DNA of 64,000 nt. Source: Bimastos eiseni. Taxonomy: Eukaryota; Annelida; Clitellata; Crassiclitellata; Lumbricidae. The position numbers and the translations under genes were made by a program. How positions within the stretch are numbered: the stretch's first letter is position 1; each line of letters starts with the position of its first letter. The stretch covers positions 6,373,367-6,437,366 of the forward strand of contig OY365822.1 of the NCBI GenBank assembly GCA_959347315.1, in the 5' to 3' direction. This document shows positions 46,737 through 58,054 of the stretch, piece by piece. Under the pieces are notes generated by a model. It was not told the origin of the DNA and searched no databases. It worked only from the letters and a program-made list of their open reading frames with translations.

Positions 46737-49700
46737 CATTCGCATTATAAGCAGACTTGGCATAGATCTGCACGCATTTATAACGATTTGATTTTAGGAC
46801 GTTTGATCAACGGACGATTCCTCAACGGACGATTGGTCAAGCGGACTATTCGTGAAGGAAACTGTTAACCAAGGGTCATTCCGTCAACAAGACGGCTGAT
46901 CAGAAAATTTTATTTTCTATATTGGAGACGCCTTTAAAATAAATCAGTTCTCCTATCAGCATAGGCCTACAAACAACTGCACAGTAACGCGTTAAAATGA
47001 ACTCAACGCCCATGTCAGTTCTCTTAACAGTTTGCTATACATGAAATCGATGAACATACTTACGTGTGTTGTTTTTAAGAATAACAATACTTATTTATTT
47101 CATGCTTTATTTTCAACTATGAACTTATAAATTTATGAATTTATCTATCTATGAATCACTTCACCTGTTTTTACAGATATTTTTTGACCAACCGCATTGC
47201 GTGCTTTGTAAACTATTAACTTCATAGCCTTAGTAATTGCTTTATAAACTATAAAATTTATAACCCAATTGATTGCTCTATAAACTATACATCTCTTAAA
47301 ACGTCACATTTTTATCAAATATTTCTTGAACAACCTCATTGACTGCTCTGTAGTGGACTAGTGATCAACCGTCCCCTTGACGAACAGTCCGCTTGATCAA
47401 TCACTATTGACCATGCGTCCGTGATCAACCGTCCTTTGAACAAACGTCCGTTGACCAAACGTCCGCATACCATCGATTTATTAATGCATTCAGGTCTAAG
47501 CCTATGGCCTACATCTATGTTTGTCCTAACATAACGCTCGATAACGACCTAATCAAAGAAAATATTTTGGCTACTATTCTTCATCACTTCTGTCGATGTC
47601 AATATCACGAAGGTAGGTAGAACAGGCTCGAAATCCTTAAACTTGCCGAGATCATTATTGTCATCCACATCCCACTCCAACAACATCCTAACCTTAATTG
47701 CAAAACCTGCATCCATCTGTTACCATCAGCAGCAGCAGCAGTAGCTATACGTTTTATCTTCCATCCTCCTGTATCTGTATGCAATGTTACCCACCTGCTT
47801 GAGATAATGCAAAAAGATGGCCTTGACATTGTTCAAGTTTGATGCCTGCATTATCAAGCGAACCGCTTCACCCTTACGAAGCTTCACCACTCCACGGAAC
47901 ACCTGTCGATTGTTATAGCATCTGTCCAAAGTTGCCACAGCCATCACCTACACAACATAGCCACCAGAATGCAATAGTAATAAATCTGTCAATCAATCAA
48001 TTAATCAATCAACCCATCAATCAATCAATCCATCAATCAATTAATCAATCAATTAATCAATCAATCAATTAATTAATCAATCCATCAATATCCCTTGTAT
48101 TCATAGTGCAAGTTGACGCCTATTCACTTAAAAACAATGACAATAATGGTAGTGCTAAAACATAACTCCTAAGTCATAATTACTGACGAAGTGGTCAAAG
48201 TCAGCTTCACTATACACATACATATATATATGTATGTATACAGTGAACCTATATATATATATATATATATAACGATGAACGGATAAAAAGCGAACCTCTA
48301 GAAAAACTCGTAACGTTCAGTGTGTGCTGAGTGAGCGGGTTCAACCCTCGTCCGAGGCGTCAGTCACCGAGTAGGGACCTTGAGCAAGTCCTTCGTGCAC
48401 AATTGCTCTGCAGTACAACTGCCATTGCCCCGTCGAGGCATGTGCACTTCTGAGCAAGAAATGTTGGAAGAAGGGCGATATCAAATTTCGGCAATAATAA
48501 AAAAAAATCTATATATTTGCTTTTATCCGTTCACCGTGTATTTAATAGACACGTAATATAGGAAAAAGCAGACGCAATGTAAATTTATTATGTGAGCAGA
48601 TAGATATATTCAAGGAACAAAAAGCCAATGTGTATCATTTAAGCACAGCAGACTTAAATACGTACAACAACGTGAAGGTCAGATAGAAAATGCTTCACCC
48701 GTTTGTGTTTGCTTCACCTGTGGAATGGCACAGAAGTTGAAGATTGACTCGTTCTCAATGTGAGACAGGTGCTTCATAACGTCGGGAATATGAAAAAGTG
48801 CGTTTGTGATCAATTCGTTTAGGCAACTGACGGCGTCGTCAATTCTCTTTGGGTCAGAAAGTTCAATTAGTTTATCGGAATACTTGCTCCACACCTGAGA
48901 AGAGGAAAACTTCAGTTGGTCAGAACAGAGATTGAACCCGATAACTTCTCATAATAGGGTAAATTGCAGAAATAGCCCATGAAAAATAAAGCTTTGATAG
49001 TCTCTCTGGAAAAGGTGCTACATAAATTTTATTACAATTAGGTCACACAACGTAGGCTTACATGTAGACGTGCATCGTTGAGGAGTTATTAAATTATATG
49101 CTTATGAACGCTTTAGGTCTACTCTTAAAGACTAGAAGTTCAGTTAGGTTAGCATAAGCAGCAATTATGAAAGAGTCACCCATCCTCTTCAAGTGCTCAA
49201 ACTCTTTTGGGATATCTCTTTCCCACTCTAGTCTTCCACTGTCTCTCTCGCACTTTTCTCAAAACCTGTTTCTTCTCCCGGTGTACTTGCGCTATAGGAG
49301 CGCTCCTGAAGGCCACACTGGCCAATATAGAAGTTGCTAAATACATTCATTACATCAACCAAAACGCTACATTCATTGCATATACAGAAGCTCAATTACA
49401 GAATTATGCATCTACCAGATTGCAAAATTGTGTCATCACTTCACCTGAAGATGAATACATTCATCTTCAGTTGAAAATACTCGTGATTCTTTGTGAATAC
49501 TGGGTCATAGGCCAACAATCAAATTATGCGAAAAGAGTAAGTAGGGATGATACTTAGCTAGAGCTGAATTAGATTAGGACTATACCATGCTAGGATTGCA
49601 ATAAGAACAGTCACCTCTTTTGGCCAAAACTGACGATCCTCCGTGACATCTTCCAGGTAGTCTCGGATAACATTCGTCTTCTGAAGCATAAGCCAGCTCG

Positions 49701-52700
49701 AATTGGTAAGATCTGTATACTCAGCCACAATTTTGTTCTCCAAGCCCGATGCTACGAACAGCTGCGAGAGGCCAATACCAGGGACTCCGATAGCGTAGTG
49801 ACAGTACTGGAAGGTAACCGCAATAATGTAATAATTTATGACACAGCTTAGCACTTACATAACACCATACGACGCGCATTACTATATGTTGAACTAGTTG
49901 TACAATAGACTTAGGAGATTCGGATTAAATAGACTGTCGTGCTACTTGCACTTACCTACATAGGCTATATATGTCCGATTTGAACTGCACTGGAGCAGAG
50001 GGAAGGGAGAACTAAATTGGTAAACGACAGCAATTAGCAGCATTGCAAATGACAGGTAGATCGGCAAATATATCGAAGTGGTCGAACTGTAGACCAGATC
50101 GGTTTCTATGAAGACAAGAGGAAGAATCAGGATAATTATGATGTCAATATTCACATAACATAGCGTTCTCAGTGTTCTGTCTATCTTTATTAAAGACATA
50201 AACGAACATGTGATTAAGGGAACAGACAAAAGTGCATTATTGCCAATAAGCTTGTGACATGTCAAGCGATCAACTTTAAAGGAAAGTTATGCTAGTACGA
50301 ATATAAACATCACCTCATCATACTGTTCAAGGGAACCGATAGACTTTGTTGAATAGACAGCCATGCCACCTCCCATCTGCCTGCAGCAGTTAGATATCAC
50401 TTCTCGAAAGATTGGCTTCAGCAGACGATACTGCGCAGATATCTGCAGGAAAACACAATCGCAAGAAAAGTAGCTTTAATGCGCAATCCTGATGTACTAG
50501 CACATTGTGCAATTGCTAAGTTCAGTTTGGCAATTTCACACCAGTAAGCGATTGTAATTCCCAACATTTCCCAGATCAAAATTCAAACAGAATATGACCT
50601 CGACTTCCACCAACGGCCAGCGTAGAGTATAGACCTACACAAATTCACAGTTTAGAATGATTGACAGCAATTTTCACTGACCGTCGAAAAGTTATCGAGA
50701 ACAACGCGATACTTGTCATTGCACTTTGTATAGTTCCAGGATGGATCCTCAAGGAAAGTGTAAAATTTCGGAAGCAGTGTGACTTTCTCATCATGTGGGA
50801 TCGTCATATCGTCTTCCACGGTGTCGAGAGCTCGTAAAACCAAATACAGGATACAGACTACATCCCTAAAGAATAGAATATTATCTGTCAATGAAAATCG
50901 GCGAATGAACCAAATATCCACTCAATCAAATCAATCAATTCAATCATTAGAAAGCTGATCGAATGGTTTGGTGCTGCCTCTGTGACCTGTCACTGCCAAT
51001 ATCGGTCAAAGGTCTCTCCGATCTGCTACTTGGGAGGGGGTTGACTGTCCTCTTCGCCAACACTTCTATGATACAGAACCGGGCCTTTGCTGTGGTATGT
51101 CCAGTCCCATGAAATGGGTTACTCCTACGAGCTTCGACTTCTGCCCAAAACCTCCTCATATGCATTCTATTCATAAAAACTGCGCTTTATAGCCGTAGTT
51201 TGATCGGGAGCGCCTATGAGTAGATATCTTGCAGGGGCGCAATATTAAGTTTTATTGATCGATATATTGATTGCGCCTATAATATCTCAGTGCATCATGG
51301 AGCGTATGAGAGAGTGAGTAATCATTTTTAGTGATGCTCACATTTGAAGGTTTTACCTGGGACTAATATGGCTTATAAATTACAGATTTTACTTGTAGCT
51401 ATATATGACAATAGGTCGAGAATTTGTGGAAACTTAGAAGTTTCATCATTTAATTTAGAAATCCAGTCAGAAGATAGCTGCAGTAGTCGAGATGGCTGCA
51501 GAGAAGGGCATTACGAAAGAAAGAAAGAGGATAGGGTGTTTAATCCCATCAATACCATGGAAGATCTGCGCGAAATTTTTAATACAATGCAAAAATTAAG
51601 TGAAAATGAAACAAAAGAAATACTTATATATCTTCAAACCTTAATTCATCGTCAAGTGTTCGAATAACAGCAGCGTAACTTCGACTCGTTTTATCGAGAT
51701 ATTCGTAGCATTTCTTTAGCTGAGACGAAACACACTTCTGCAAGCACAGAATTTAATCAGCTGGAAATAATTAATCAACATGTTTCGATACTTGTCCAAT
51801 AATATGTGACTAAAATAGAGTTCCTTTGACTTAGGTTAATTTACATTAGTTCGAATACGCTAATTTATCTGACATTTTTCAAATATATCTAACGGCTAAT
51901 TATACATGACAGTCATAGACGGTCCATAAATATTCAATTATCTTGATTTACCTGTCGCAAATTGGTCGATAACGTTATCAAAATTTGTTTTCTCCAATGG
52001 TTCTCGTTCGATGCTAAGAAGAGCAAGATCGCTGAGACAATCTTGTCTCATTGAAGCCAGTAAATACGACATAATTAGCTTCAATTTCTAAAGGACCTCT
52101 CACAGCTTGCCATTCAAGCTTTTATTGGAAGGATCTGCAGTGAAAGGCGTTGGTTTGAAAATATGTCATGAGTATTATGTCGTTCCTTGCGGGTTCTTAG
52201 TGATTACTGATCAGTGGGGCCCTGGGGCGCCAAAATCATGCGCGACAACCTTTAAGTAATGAGGATATTTGGGGGGCGCCTAAATTGAATCTTACAAACT
52301 TAGCTGGGATAAAATAGTTTGCAACACAACAAAAGTGATAGTTTAAATTCTCATTTTGCCACCCCCTTCTAACTTTGCGCCCGGAGACACGTGTCCCCTC
52401 TGACCCCCTACCCTAGCTACACCGCTGCTCTAAACATCTGGACTACTGCAACTCTCTTCTGACAAAGTTAATCATGAAACTTCAAAAGTCCAAATTTTCT
52501 TGGTTTACTGTTATATGGCTATAAGTTTTATTGTGCGGATTGCACTCAGTGTGCGTTGAGTGAGCGGGTTCTGCCCTCGTCCGATGAGACACTGTCAAAT
52601 ATAATCATTATTTGATTTTCCTGCTCACTCACTCCATGATACTGATAAAGAGAGAGAGAGAGAGATTGCAAACTCAATCAATAATGATTGATTTGATTGA

Positions 52701-53665
52701 TTCTGTGTTTGTTTTTATCTGAATTGCATCCTTCTCCCTAGCTACGCCTCTGTTGTTATGTTTTCTTTGGACATTATCTCTAGTTTTGAATATCTTTATA
52801 CTTAAACTAACAAAGAACGGTGTATTTATTAAAGAGAAGGAACCGACGAATGGTAAATTAAGCTAACTGCACTCTGTATGTATACCTCAGTCTTGGGATA
52901 CCACCCCGCAAGCAGAGTTAACTCATCAAGGCTGCAGCGGGAAACTTCGGTAAGTGCGTACGTAGTTTGCCATGATTAAACGAACATCCAAAGAGCGTTG
53001 TGAGACCCGCCGCCGACAGATGGCAAACGGATTTTTAGGTGGTGGTTCTTTGTTAGGTGGTGGATCTCAAAATACAGGTGGCGTATCTCATTTGGTCAGG
53101 AGGTGGATCTCAAAACCGAAGTTGCCGGATCTCAGATCTGGCAAGGTTCGGTTGAAGTTAACCACTGTATGTAATGTTCTCTACAGAGCTCATACCGCCA
53201 ATCTATTCAGTGATGAAAGAAGTTCGCCTTTCGAATCTATTAACAGAAGGGTTGGTTAAAATTTTTAATGATGTTTTTTATCGAGAATCGTAGCGAATTT
53301 AATCATCATATAAACGAATTACTATTAACAAGCTCCAGGTTGGGGTATTCATTTACACGTTCCACCACAGTCCATTACCTAGCAGATTCCAGCCTTGGTT
53401 TTATAAAAATCTGAGCTACACAACTATTTAACACGCTCATTCGATAACTATTACGGATTTAGAAATGCAATTGCCTAGGTCAATTCATTCCACCTATTTC
53501 TCTTCCTCGTCTAATTCGCTTAGTCACCTAGTTCTAAATTTGAACAGATATGAATTAACTCACCAAGCTCTCGTTCCCGGAACTGGCTTTTCCACCCGCT
53601 CCAAACTTATATCTGAGCAGGGCATGGACTTCTTCAGGATAGTTCCAAGACCTCAGTAGCTCCAT
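46233..53665 (-). CDS. squalene synthase-like protein, copy D (pocket remodelled)
   Basis: Intact eight-exon frame of 413 residues on the minus strand: 53564-53665, 51640-51737, 50682-50865, 50314-50442, 49615-49806, 48718-48894, 47795-47947, 46233-46439; all GT-AG and in phase. DTVEDD, DYLED, YCHY and FCAIPQ are kept, and the C-terminal membrane segment ([19 protein letters not shown]) is complete. Changes against A and human (human numbering, my alignment): Phe54 to Tyr (SRSYAAVI), Phe72 to Leu (CILYLVLR), Val175Ala, Ala176Ile, Val179Pro, Met207Ser, Gly208Trp, Phe210Met, Asp118 to Tyr (NDKYR). It shares the AIGVPG helix change with C and exons 6 and 8 closely with B. Intron 3 and exon 4 are identical to C. 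Probably functional, with changed substrate pocket. Confidence 0.92.
46700..46735. repeat. CAT microsatellite, copy D intron 7
   Basis: Run of about 12 CAT units; His and Ser frames through it are artefacts. Confidence 0.85.
46796..47466. mobile_element. fold-back element FB3, copy D intron 7
   Basis: Left arm (46796-46905) has units such as GATCAACGGACGATTCCTC and GGTCAAGCGGAC; right arm (47350-47466) has the inverted units (GATCAACCGTCC, TTGACCAAACGTCCG). The core is AT-rich without a frame. Same construction as FB1 and FB2 but a different unit. Confidence 0.7.
47978..48092. repeat. ATCA/ATTA tetranucleotide repeat, copy D intron 6
   Basis: About 110 bases of (TCAA)-type repeats. The same tail (ATTGATTG) stands at the matching place in C (41520-41545) and A (22490-22520), so it predates the duplications. 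Confidence 0.8.
48310..48515 (+). mobile_element. tRNA-derived SINE, copy D intron 6
   Basis: GCGGGTTCAACCCTCGTCC (B box), then AGGGACCTTGAGCAAGTCC, TTGCTCTGCAGTACAACTG and a poly-A-like AATAATAAAA end. The 5' part with the A box is missing. Same family as 55768-56017. Confidence 0.75.
49920..50130 (-). pseudogene. exon 4 relic invaded by an exon 8 relic, copy D intron 4
   Basis: The exon 4 relic known from B and C (here 49920-50005) is preceded, in minus-strand order, by a 105-base fragment of exon 8 (about 50005-50110) reading [20 protein letters not shown]. The fragment starts after TCTTCATAG and ends in TTTACCAATTT. The minus-strand frame is open for 107 codons but does not join exon 4 in phase at the visible AG. 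Confidence 0.75.
52212..52437. mobile_element. non-autonomous DNA element with CAGTGG/CCGCTG ends, copy D intron 1 side
   Basis: Begins CAGTGGGGCCCTGGGGCG and ends CCTAGCTACACCGCTG, the familiar short imperfect inverted ends (CAGTGG...CCACTG type) of animal hAT-like non-autonomous elements. No frame inside. It lies in the 51738-53563 intron. Confidence 0.55.
52545..52600 (+). mobile_element. short SINE head fragment
   Basis: TCAGTGTGCGTTGAGTGAGC then GGGTTCTGCCCTCGTCCGA matches the head/B-box part of the 55768 SINE family; the body is missing. Confidence 0.6.
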
Positions 53666-54075
53666 CGATGTAGAAATTGAGCAGATATCTTCAGGCAAGC
53701 ATGGGAAAATGAAAGTCTAATCTCACACCAATCGATGAAAGCGATCTAACCCTTTAAAACTGTCGACTTTCTTCCAATACTTCTGCAATAATGAAATCGC
53801 CTGACGCGGAGACCACAATGGTTTTGAACTGGCACAGGACCTAGGCCTATATGGCTGGATGTAAAGCTTAGACCAGTGCTGAACTGTGTAACAGGCATTA
53901 GAATTGAAACATTGAGCCAAGCGACGGAGTTTATATTGCGACGGATTAAGGCCTGCATCCAGGCAACACATTATATTCCATGGAGTCATGTGATTGCCGG
54001 ATAATAAATAAGCAATTGATCGTAAAGCGACTAAAATAAATTGCAAATTCGTCATCGGTCTAATCTTTATCTTTG
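53666..54075 (-). promoter_or_regulatory. copy D promoter and 5' leader
   Basis: Reverse complement holds the shared core CCGTCGCAATATAAAC (TATA at 53930-53935) and, upstream, TCACATGA (53986-53993) at the position of the palindromes in A and C. The leader ends CAATTTCTACATCG next to the ATG, as in A and C. Upstream homology stops near 54075, 45 bases before FB4. Confidence 0.6.
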
Positions 54076-54662
54076 TGACAGCCAGGAGCGTCACCCCGAG
54101 TGCTCTGTATCAGTTGGTTCTAGGTTAAAAAAAACCTCTGGCCAAAAACTCAAGGCCATAAACTTCCCGGACATTGACCCCCAGCCTGCAACCCTAAGAA
54201 AATAACCCCCGTGCCAATAACCCCATGGCCTAATCGTTGATAGAAGAGAAAAAAATATTATTCGTCAAAATAGGGTAAAATGGGGTATTATGGACCACTT
54301 GACTTATTTGTGCATTTCTAAGCAAAATATAATGCACCCATGCCGTCCAATTAAATTGCATTCAAATACTTCCATCATAACGAAATAAAAACACTATTGT
54401 TTGTAAACAATATGCATCAATTTATTTAATAAAATAGATTAAATGAAATCCTGCGAGGTGGTCCATCTTGCCCCATAGTCGGAGTAATATGGGCATAACA
54501 GAACGGGATAATATGGACCAAGATGGGGGCAATATTGACCAGCTTCATATTTCCCCTATCCATTGAACCTAATAGGGCATCTAGTTAGAAAATTTCTTAT
54601 GCAACACCAAATAGCTTAAAGTCTGCAGAAGTCTTCGACTGGTTAAATGATTGGATCTAGCC

Positions 54663-55020
54663 CAGTAGTTCCCAACCTTTTTAGGCTTGGGGTCAATTTT
54701 ATTTAGTTCGAGTTCATGATGGGCCACAAGGTGAAAAATAATTAAGCTTATATTAAATTTTAGCAGATTTTTATTTTAGAATAAAATCAAATATTAATTC
54801 ATATGGATAAATTCCGGTTTAATCATTTTAAATTGGTAATAAAAGTCAACAAAATTTATTGATTTATGATAGAAAATAATTATTCTGTCAACTATTCATT
54901 TTTTCAAGTATATTTTTATATCACTTGACTTAATATCACTTGACTTGATAGGTCGAGGACCACTTTTTGGGGTCCTGCTGGGCCACTTTTGGCCCACGGG
55001 CCACAGATTGGGAACCGCTG
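54663..55020. mobile_element. hAT-like MITE nested in FB4
   Basis: Starts CAGTAGTTCCCAACC and ends with the inverted equivalent (reverse complement CAGCGGTTCCCAATC), the well-known ends of hAT-type non-autonomous elements; GGGCCAC stretches lie near both ends. AT-rich middle without a frame. Confidence 0.75.
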
Positions 55021-55071
55021 TTAGCCTATAAATAGCCTACAACGTGCACACACAAAACTAACTCAGTCACG

Positions 55072-55121
<50 letters not shown>

Positions 55122-55767
55122 GATAATAAAAATAACAACAATAATTATTATTATTTAATACAACAGACCAAATGGGGCCTGGCAGAAATAGTGTCAATAA
55201 TTTTTGTATTAAAAAGTAAGATTTCAGCGCAGATATGCTTTATCGGGTAGCATGGACCACGGTAGGCTACATGTATTAAACCCCTTCAGAGTGGGTCCAT
55301 ACAACCCCAAACTATGAACAGGAGTGCAACCACAGCTAATCACCATATCATCGCAATAACTACATGAAAATTAATAAAATTTGCAAGCGCGACATTTCTT
55401 CGAAAAAATGATTTATTGGTTATATTAATCTGCCTTTAGCCACTTGAATAATTGTAGATGGTAACAACAAAAATAATAATTTACGAACTTAATACGCGCT
55501 ATCGTACATCGGCCAAACAACAGCCGTAGCAACATTTGTGGCACGCCCACAGCATAGAGTAGTGTTATAAACTAGAGCATTGATGAAGTTAAACGTCATA
55601 AAACGTCAGTAACTAATTACGTTAGCCGATATCTCCCAATGGTCCGTAATTATAATCTCAAGGTCCATGCAACCCCAAATTACCTAGTCTTCAAAAGGTA
55701 AAGTATCCGTAATGTACACTAATATTTGCCGAAGTAGGAAAAGCATCTACGGTGTATACGTGCACTT

Positions 55768-56017
55768 GTGTAGCACAGTGGCCGATCGGTTAGAGTGGTC
55801 AGCCTGTAACGTTCAGTGTGTGCTAAGCGCGCGGGTTCGACCCTCGTCCGAGGCGTCAGTCATTGTGTAGGGACCTTGAGCAAGTCCTTCGCGCACCATT
55901 GCTCTGCAGTACAACTGCAATTGCACCGTCGAGGCGTGTGTATGCACTTCTGAGCAAAAAGATGTTGGAAGAAGGGCGGTATCAAATTTCGGTATTAATA
56001 ATAATAATAAATAATAA
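55768..56017 (+). mobile_element. full-length tRNA-derived SINE nested in FB4
   Basis: Best copy of the family: A box GTGGCCGATCGGTTAGAGTGG, B box GGGTTCGACCCTC, then AGGGACCTTGAGCAAGTCC, GCTCTGCAGTACAACTGC, CGAGGCGTGTG and a TAATAATAA-type tail. Multiple copies in the window argue against a genuine tRNA gene. Confidence 0.8.
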
Positions 56018-56219
56018 TTTGTCTTCCTAATGTTAATGTCCTCCTCCTTCTTCATCCTGTCTACCTCTCACTCTCTGTCACTGTACGTTCCCCTCTCGCT
56101 GTCGACCCTAATGACAGATGAGCGGATAAAGTATTGCACTGCAGTGTCTGATTAATTAAAGCAATTAACAAAGTCATTAGCGCGGCGATTAGGAAAGCGG
56201 TTAGGTGTCCTGTCACCTG

Positions 56220-56345
56220 AAGTCCATATAGTAATATATATATATATATGCATATATATATAGTAGGTTTAAATACTATGATACCATATAATGTATACCA
56301 TATGTATATACACCATATATATATACATATATATATATGTATAAG
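56220..56345. repeat. TA-rich repeats
   Basis: Several TA/ATATAC runs within FB4; no other content. Confidence 0.7.
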
Positions 56346-56624
56346 GTTTAAATGCTAGATTCAAATATTCTCGGCGTTTCCTACAAGTCACGTGTTCGTA
56401 GGAACGAATAATAGTTACAATTATAACTAATTATTACATTATTACAATGTAATAACACTATAATCGCCGTTGATTGCACAGCTCAGCTGTCCGCTGTGCC
56501 ATTATTTGCGCCACATTTGGCCTAGGTGTTACTTGCATGAGGGGTTATTTTCCTAGGGGGTTGCAGGCCTGGGATTTATGGTCAGGGTTGTTGCCCAGGG
56601 GTTAAATGCTGGACGCTGTATCAG

Positions 56625-57030
56625 TTTGTGCGTGCTCCTTATGTATGTAGGCCCTATGCAAAGACATCTATAAGATAGGCCCCTATTAAAATTACCGTAT
56701 GCTATTTATTTAAATTTTTATTTATTTAAGCATCATATTCATAGCTTAAATTTGTTAACTGCTATGAAGAAATAAAACACTAACAACACTTAACAACACT
56801 TGCATTTTGAAAAGTTTTCATGCTGCATAAAATTTACTAATCAGAAATATAGTCCGCTATTGGGTTTCAGTTCTGATTTTAATGTTCCATAATGTGGACA
56901 TCATAATTTGACAGTTATATTTATGTACACACACATTTTCGAGGCCCTACCCAACATACCCACCCGTACGCAAAATCGCCGAAATTCTAAACTTCCCTCC
57001 TTGTGTACGCAGTATGCGGATGTGCACTAA
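56625..57030. mobile_element. decayed relative of the 45214-45705 element
   Basis: Shares TTATTTATTTAAGCATCATA, ATTGGGTTTCAGTT and CGCCGAAATTCTAAAC with the earlier element in the same order and orientation. Its ends are eroded. Confidence 0.6.
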
Positions 57031-57186
57031 AGTATAGTGGTGCAAAATAGCTATTCAATTATTACATACTTGTGTCGATACTGTACTGATAATAGGCTAA
57101 ACATGTTCTTAATTGCATTTCAACATGATTTAACTTCACCCGTAAATAATACAGAGCAATTAGACAGTCAGACAATCTATTCACTA

Positions 57187-57566
57187 GGGTACTTGAGTAC
57201 TCGCGAGTACTCGACTCCAAAAGTTACTCGAGTATATTTTTAGTACTCGAGTACTCGTTTAATTCCACTTCCGGTCGGAAAATTGCAATTTGATCTTTTG
57301 TTGTGTAACAAAAAGCTTTTAAATTTTCTGTTTCTTACCAAGATGTTTAGTAGCTTCGTAATTGTTACATTTGAGATTTAACTTTATTTAGTTAGAACAT
57401 AACTTTGCTATACATGCCCTAGTCTATCTATAGTCTATGGTAGAAGCCATGCAGTTTGTATTAAGCAGCTCGTATTAAGCATTTCCGGTATTAACGAGTA
57501 CTCGAGTACTCGCTAAGTTACTAGACCGAGTACTCGACTTCAAAACTACTCGTTGGCGGCCGTCCT
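57187..57566. mobile_element. inverted-repeat element with GAGTACTCG-rich ends
   Basis: Both ends are packed with the palindrome GAGTACTCG (left GGGTACTTGAGTACTCGCG; right CGAGTACTCGACTTC) in inverted arrangement, around an AT-rich core of about 220 bases. A non-autonomous DNA element is the likely reading. Confidence 0.6.
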
Positions 57567-57614
57567 ACCATTCACACAGATATGGGGCTGTCCATAAATG
57601 AGGTCATGCACCTG

Positions 57615-58054
57615 GTGACCGGACAGTTCGGCGCGGACAATTCGGCGCCTGGATAATATGGTAAACACTATTTCGCTTCCATCCTGAATTTAAATAAAAT
57701 GCCAGTTACTACATACCGACATCAGGTCGAAATACACTTACAAACTCATCCGTCGCCGAATTGTCTGCGCCGAATTGTCCGTCGCCGAATTGTCCGTCGC
57801 CGAATTGTCTGCGCCGAATTGTCCGTCGCCGAATTGTCTGCGCCGAACTGTCCGGCGCCGAATTGTCCAGGCGCCGAACTGTCCGGCGCCGAATTGTCCA
57901 GGCGCCGAACTGTCCGGCGCCGAATTGTCCAGGCGCCGAACTGTCTGGCGCCGAATTGTCCAGGCGCCAAACTGTCCGGCGCCGAATTGTCCAGGCGCCG
58001 AATTGTCCAGGCGCCGAACTGTCCGGCGTCGAATTGTCCGGGAACCCATGCGCC
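57615..58054. repeat. fold-back minisatellite FB5 (GGCGCCGAATTGTCC units)
   Basis: From 57749 to 58054 about 18 units of 15-18 bases alternate between CGCCGAATTGTCC and CGCCGAACTGTCC. A short inverted stretch of the same units (GGACAGTTCGGCGCGGACAA) lies at 57617-57650, so it folds back on itself across about 90 bases. All three frames on both strands are open, producing spurious repeat proteins. The unit GGACAA resembles the FB1/FB2 arm unit. Confidence 0.85.

Larger units (their letters stand above)
54119..56612. mobile_element. fold-back element FB4 with nested insertions
   Basis: Left arm (54119-54240) contains CAGCCTGCAACCCTAAG, AAAATAACCCCCGTGCC and ATAACCCCATGGCC; the right arm (56500-56612) is the inverted counterpart, with GGGGTTATTTTCCTAGGGGG and GGTTGCAGGCCTG. 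The core holds GGTCCAT/TGGACCA-rich sequence, a hAT-like element (54663-55020), a TA run (55074-55116) and a SINE (55768-56017). No transposase recognised. Confidence 0.7.

Noticed and set aside
52212..52437. 8-bp target duplications for the CAGTGG element and the 54663 hAT-like MITE
   Set aside because: Flanks do not match clearly by eye, so no duplication is claimed.
52972..53259. Gly-rich frame in copy D intron 1
   Set aside because: Made of a short GGTGGTGG/GGTGGATCTC repeat; no family resemblance and lies wholly inside an intron.
55768..55860. Possible tRNA gene with A and B boxes
   Set aside because: Same sequence recurs at several places with a shared body and tail, so it is a SINE; cloverleaf pairing is poor.
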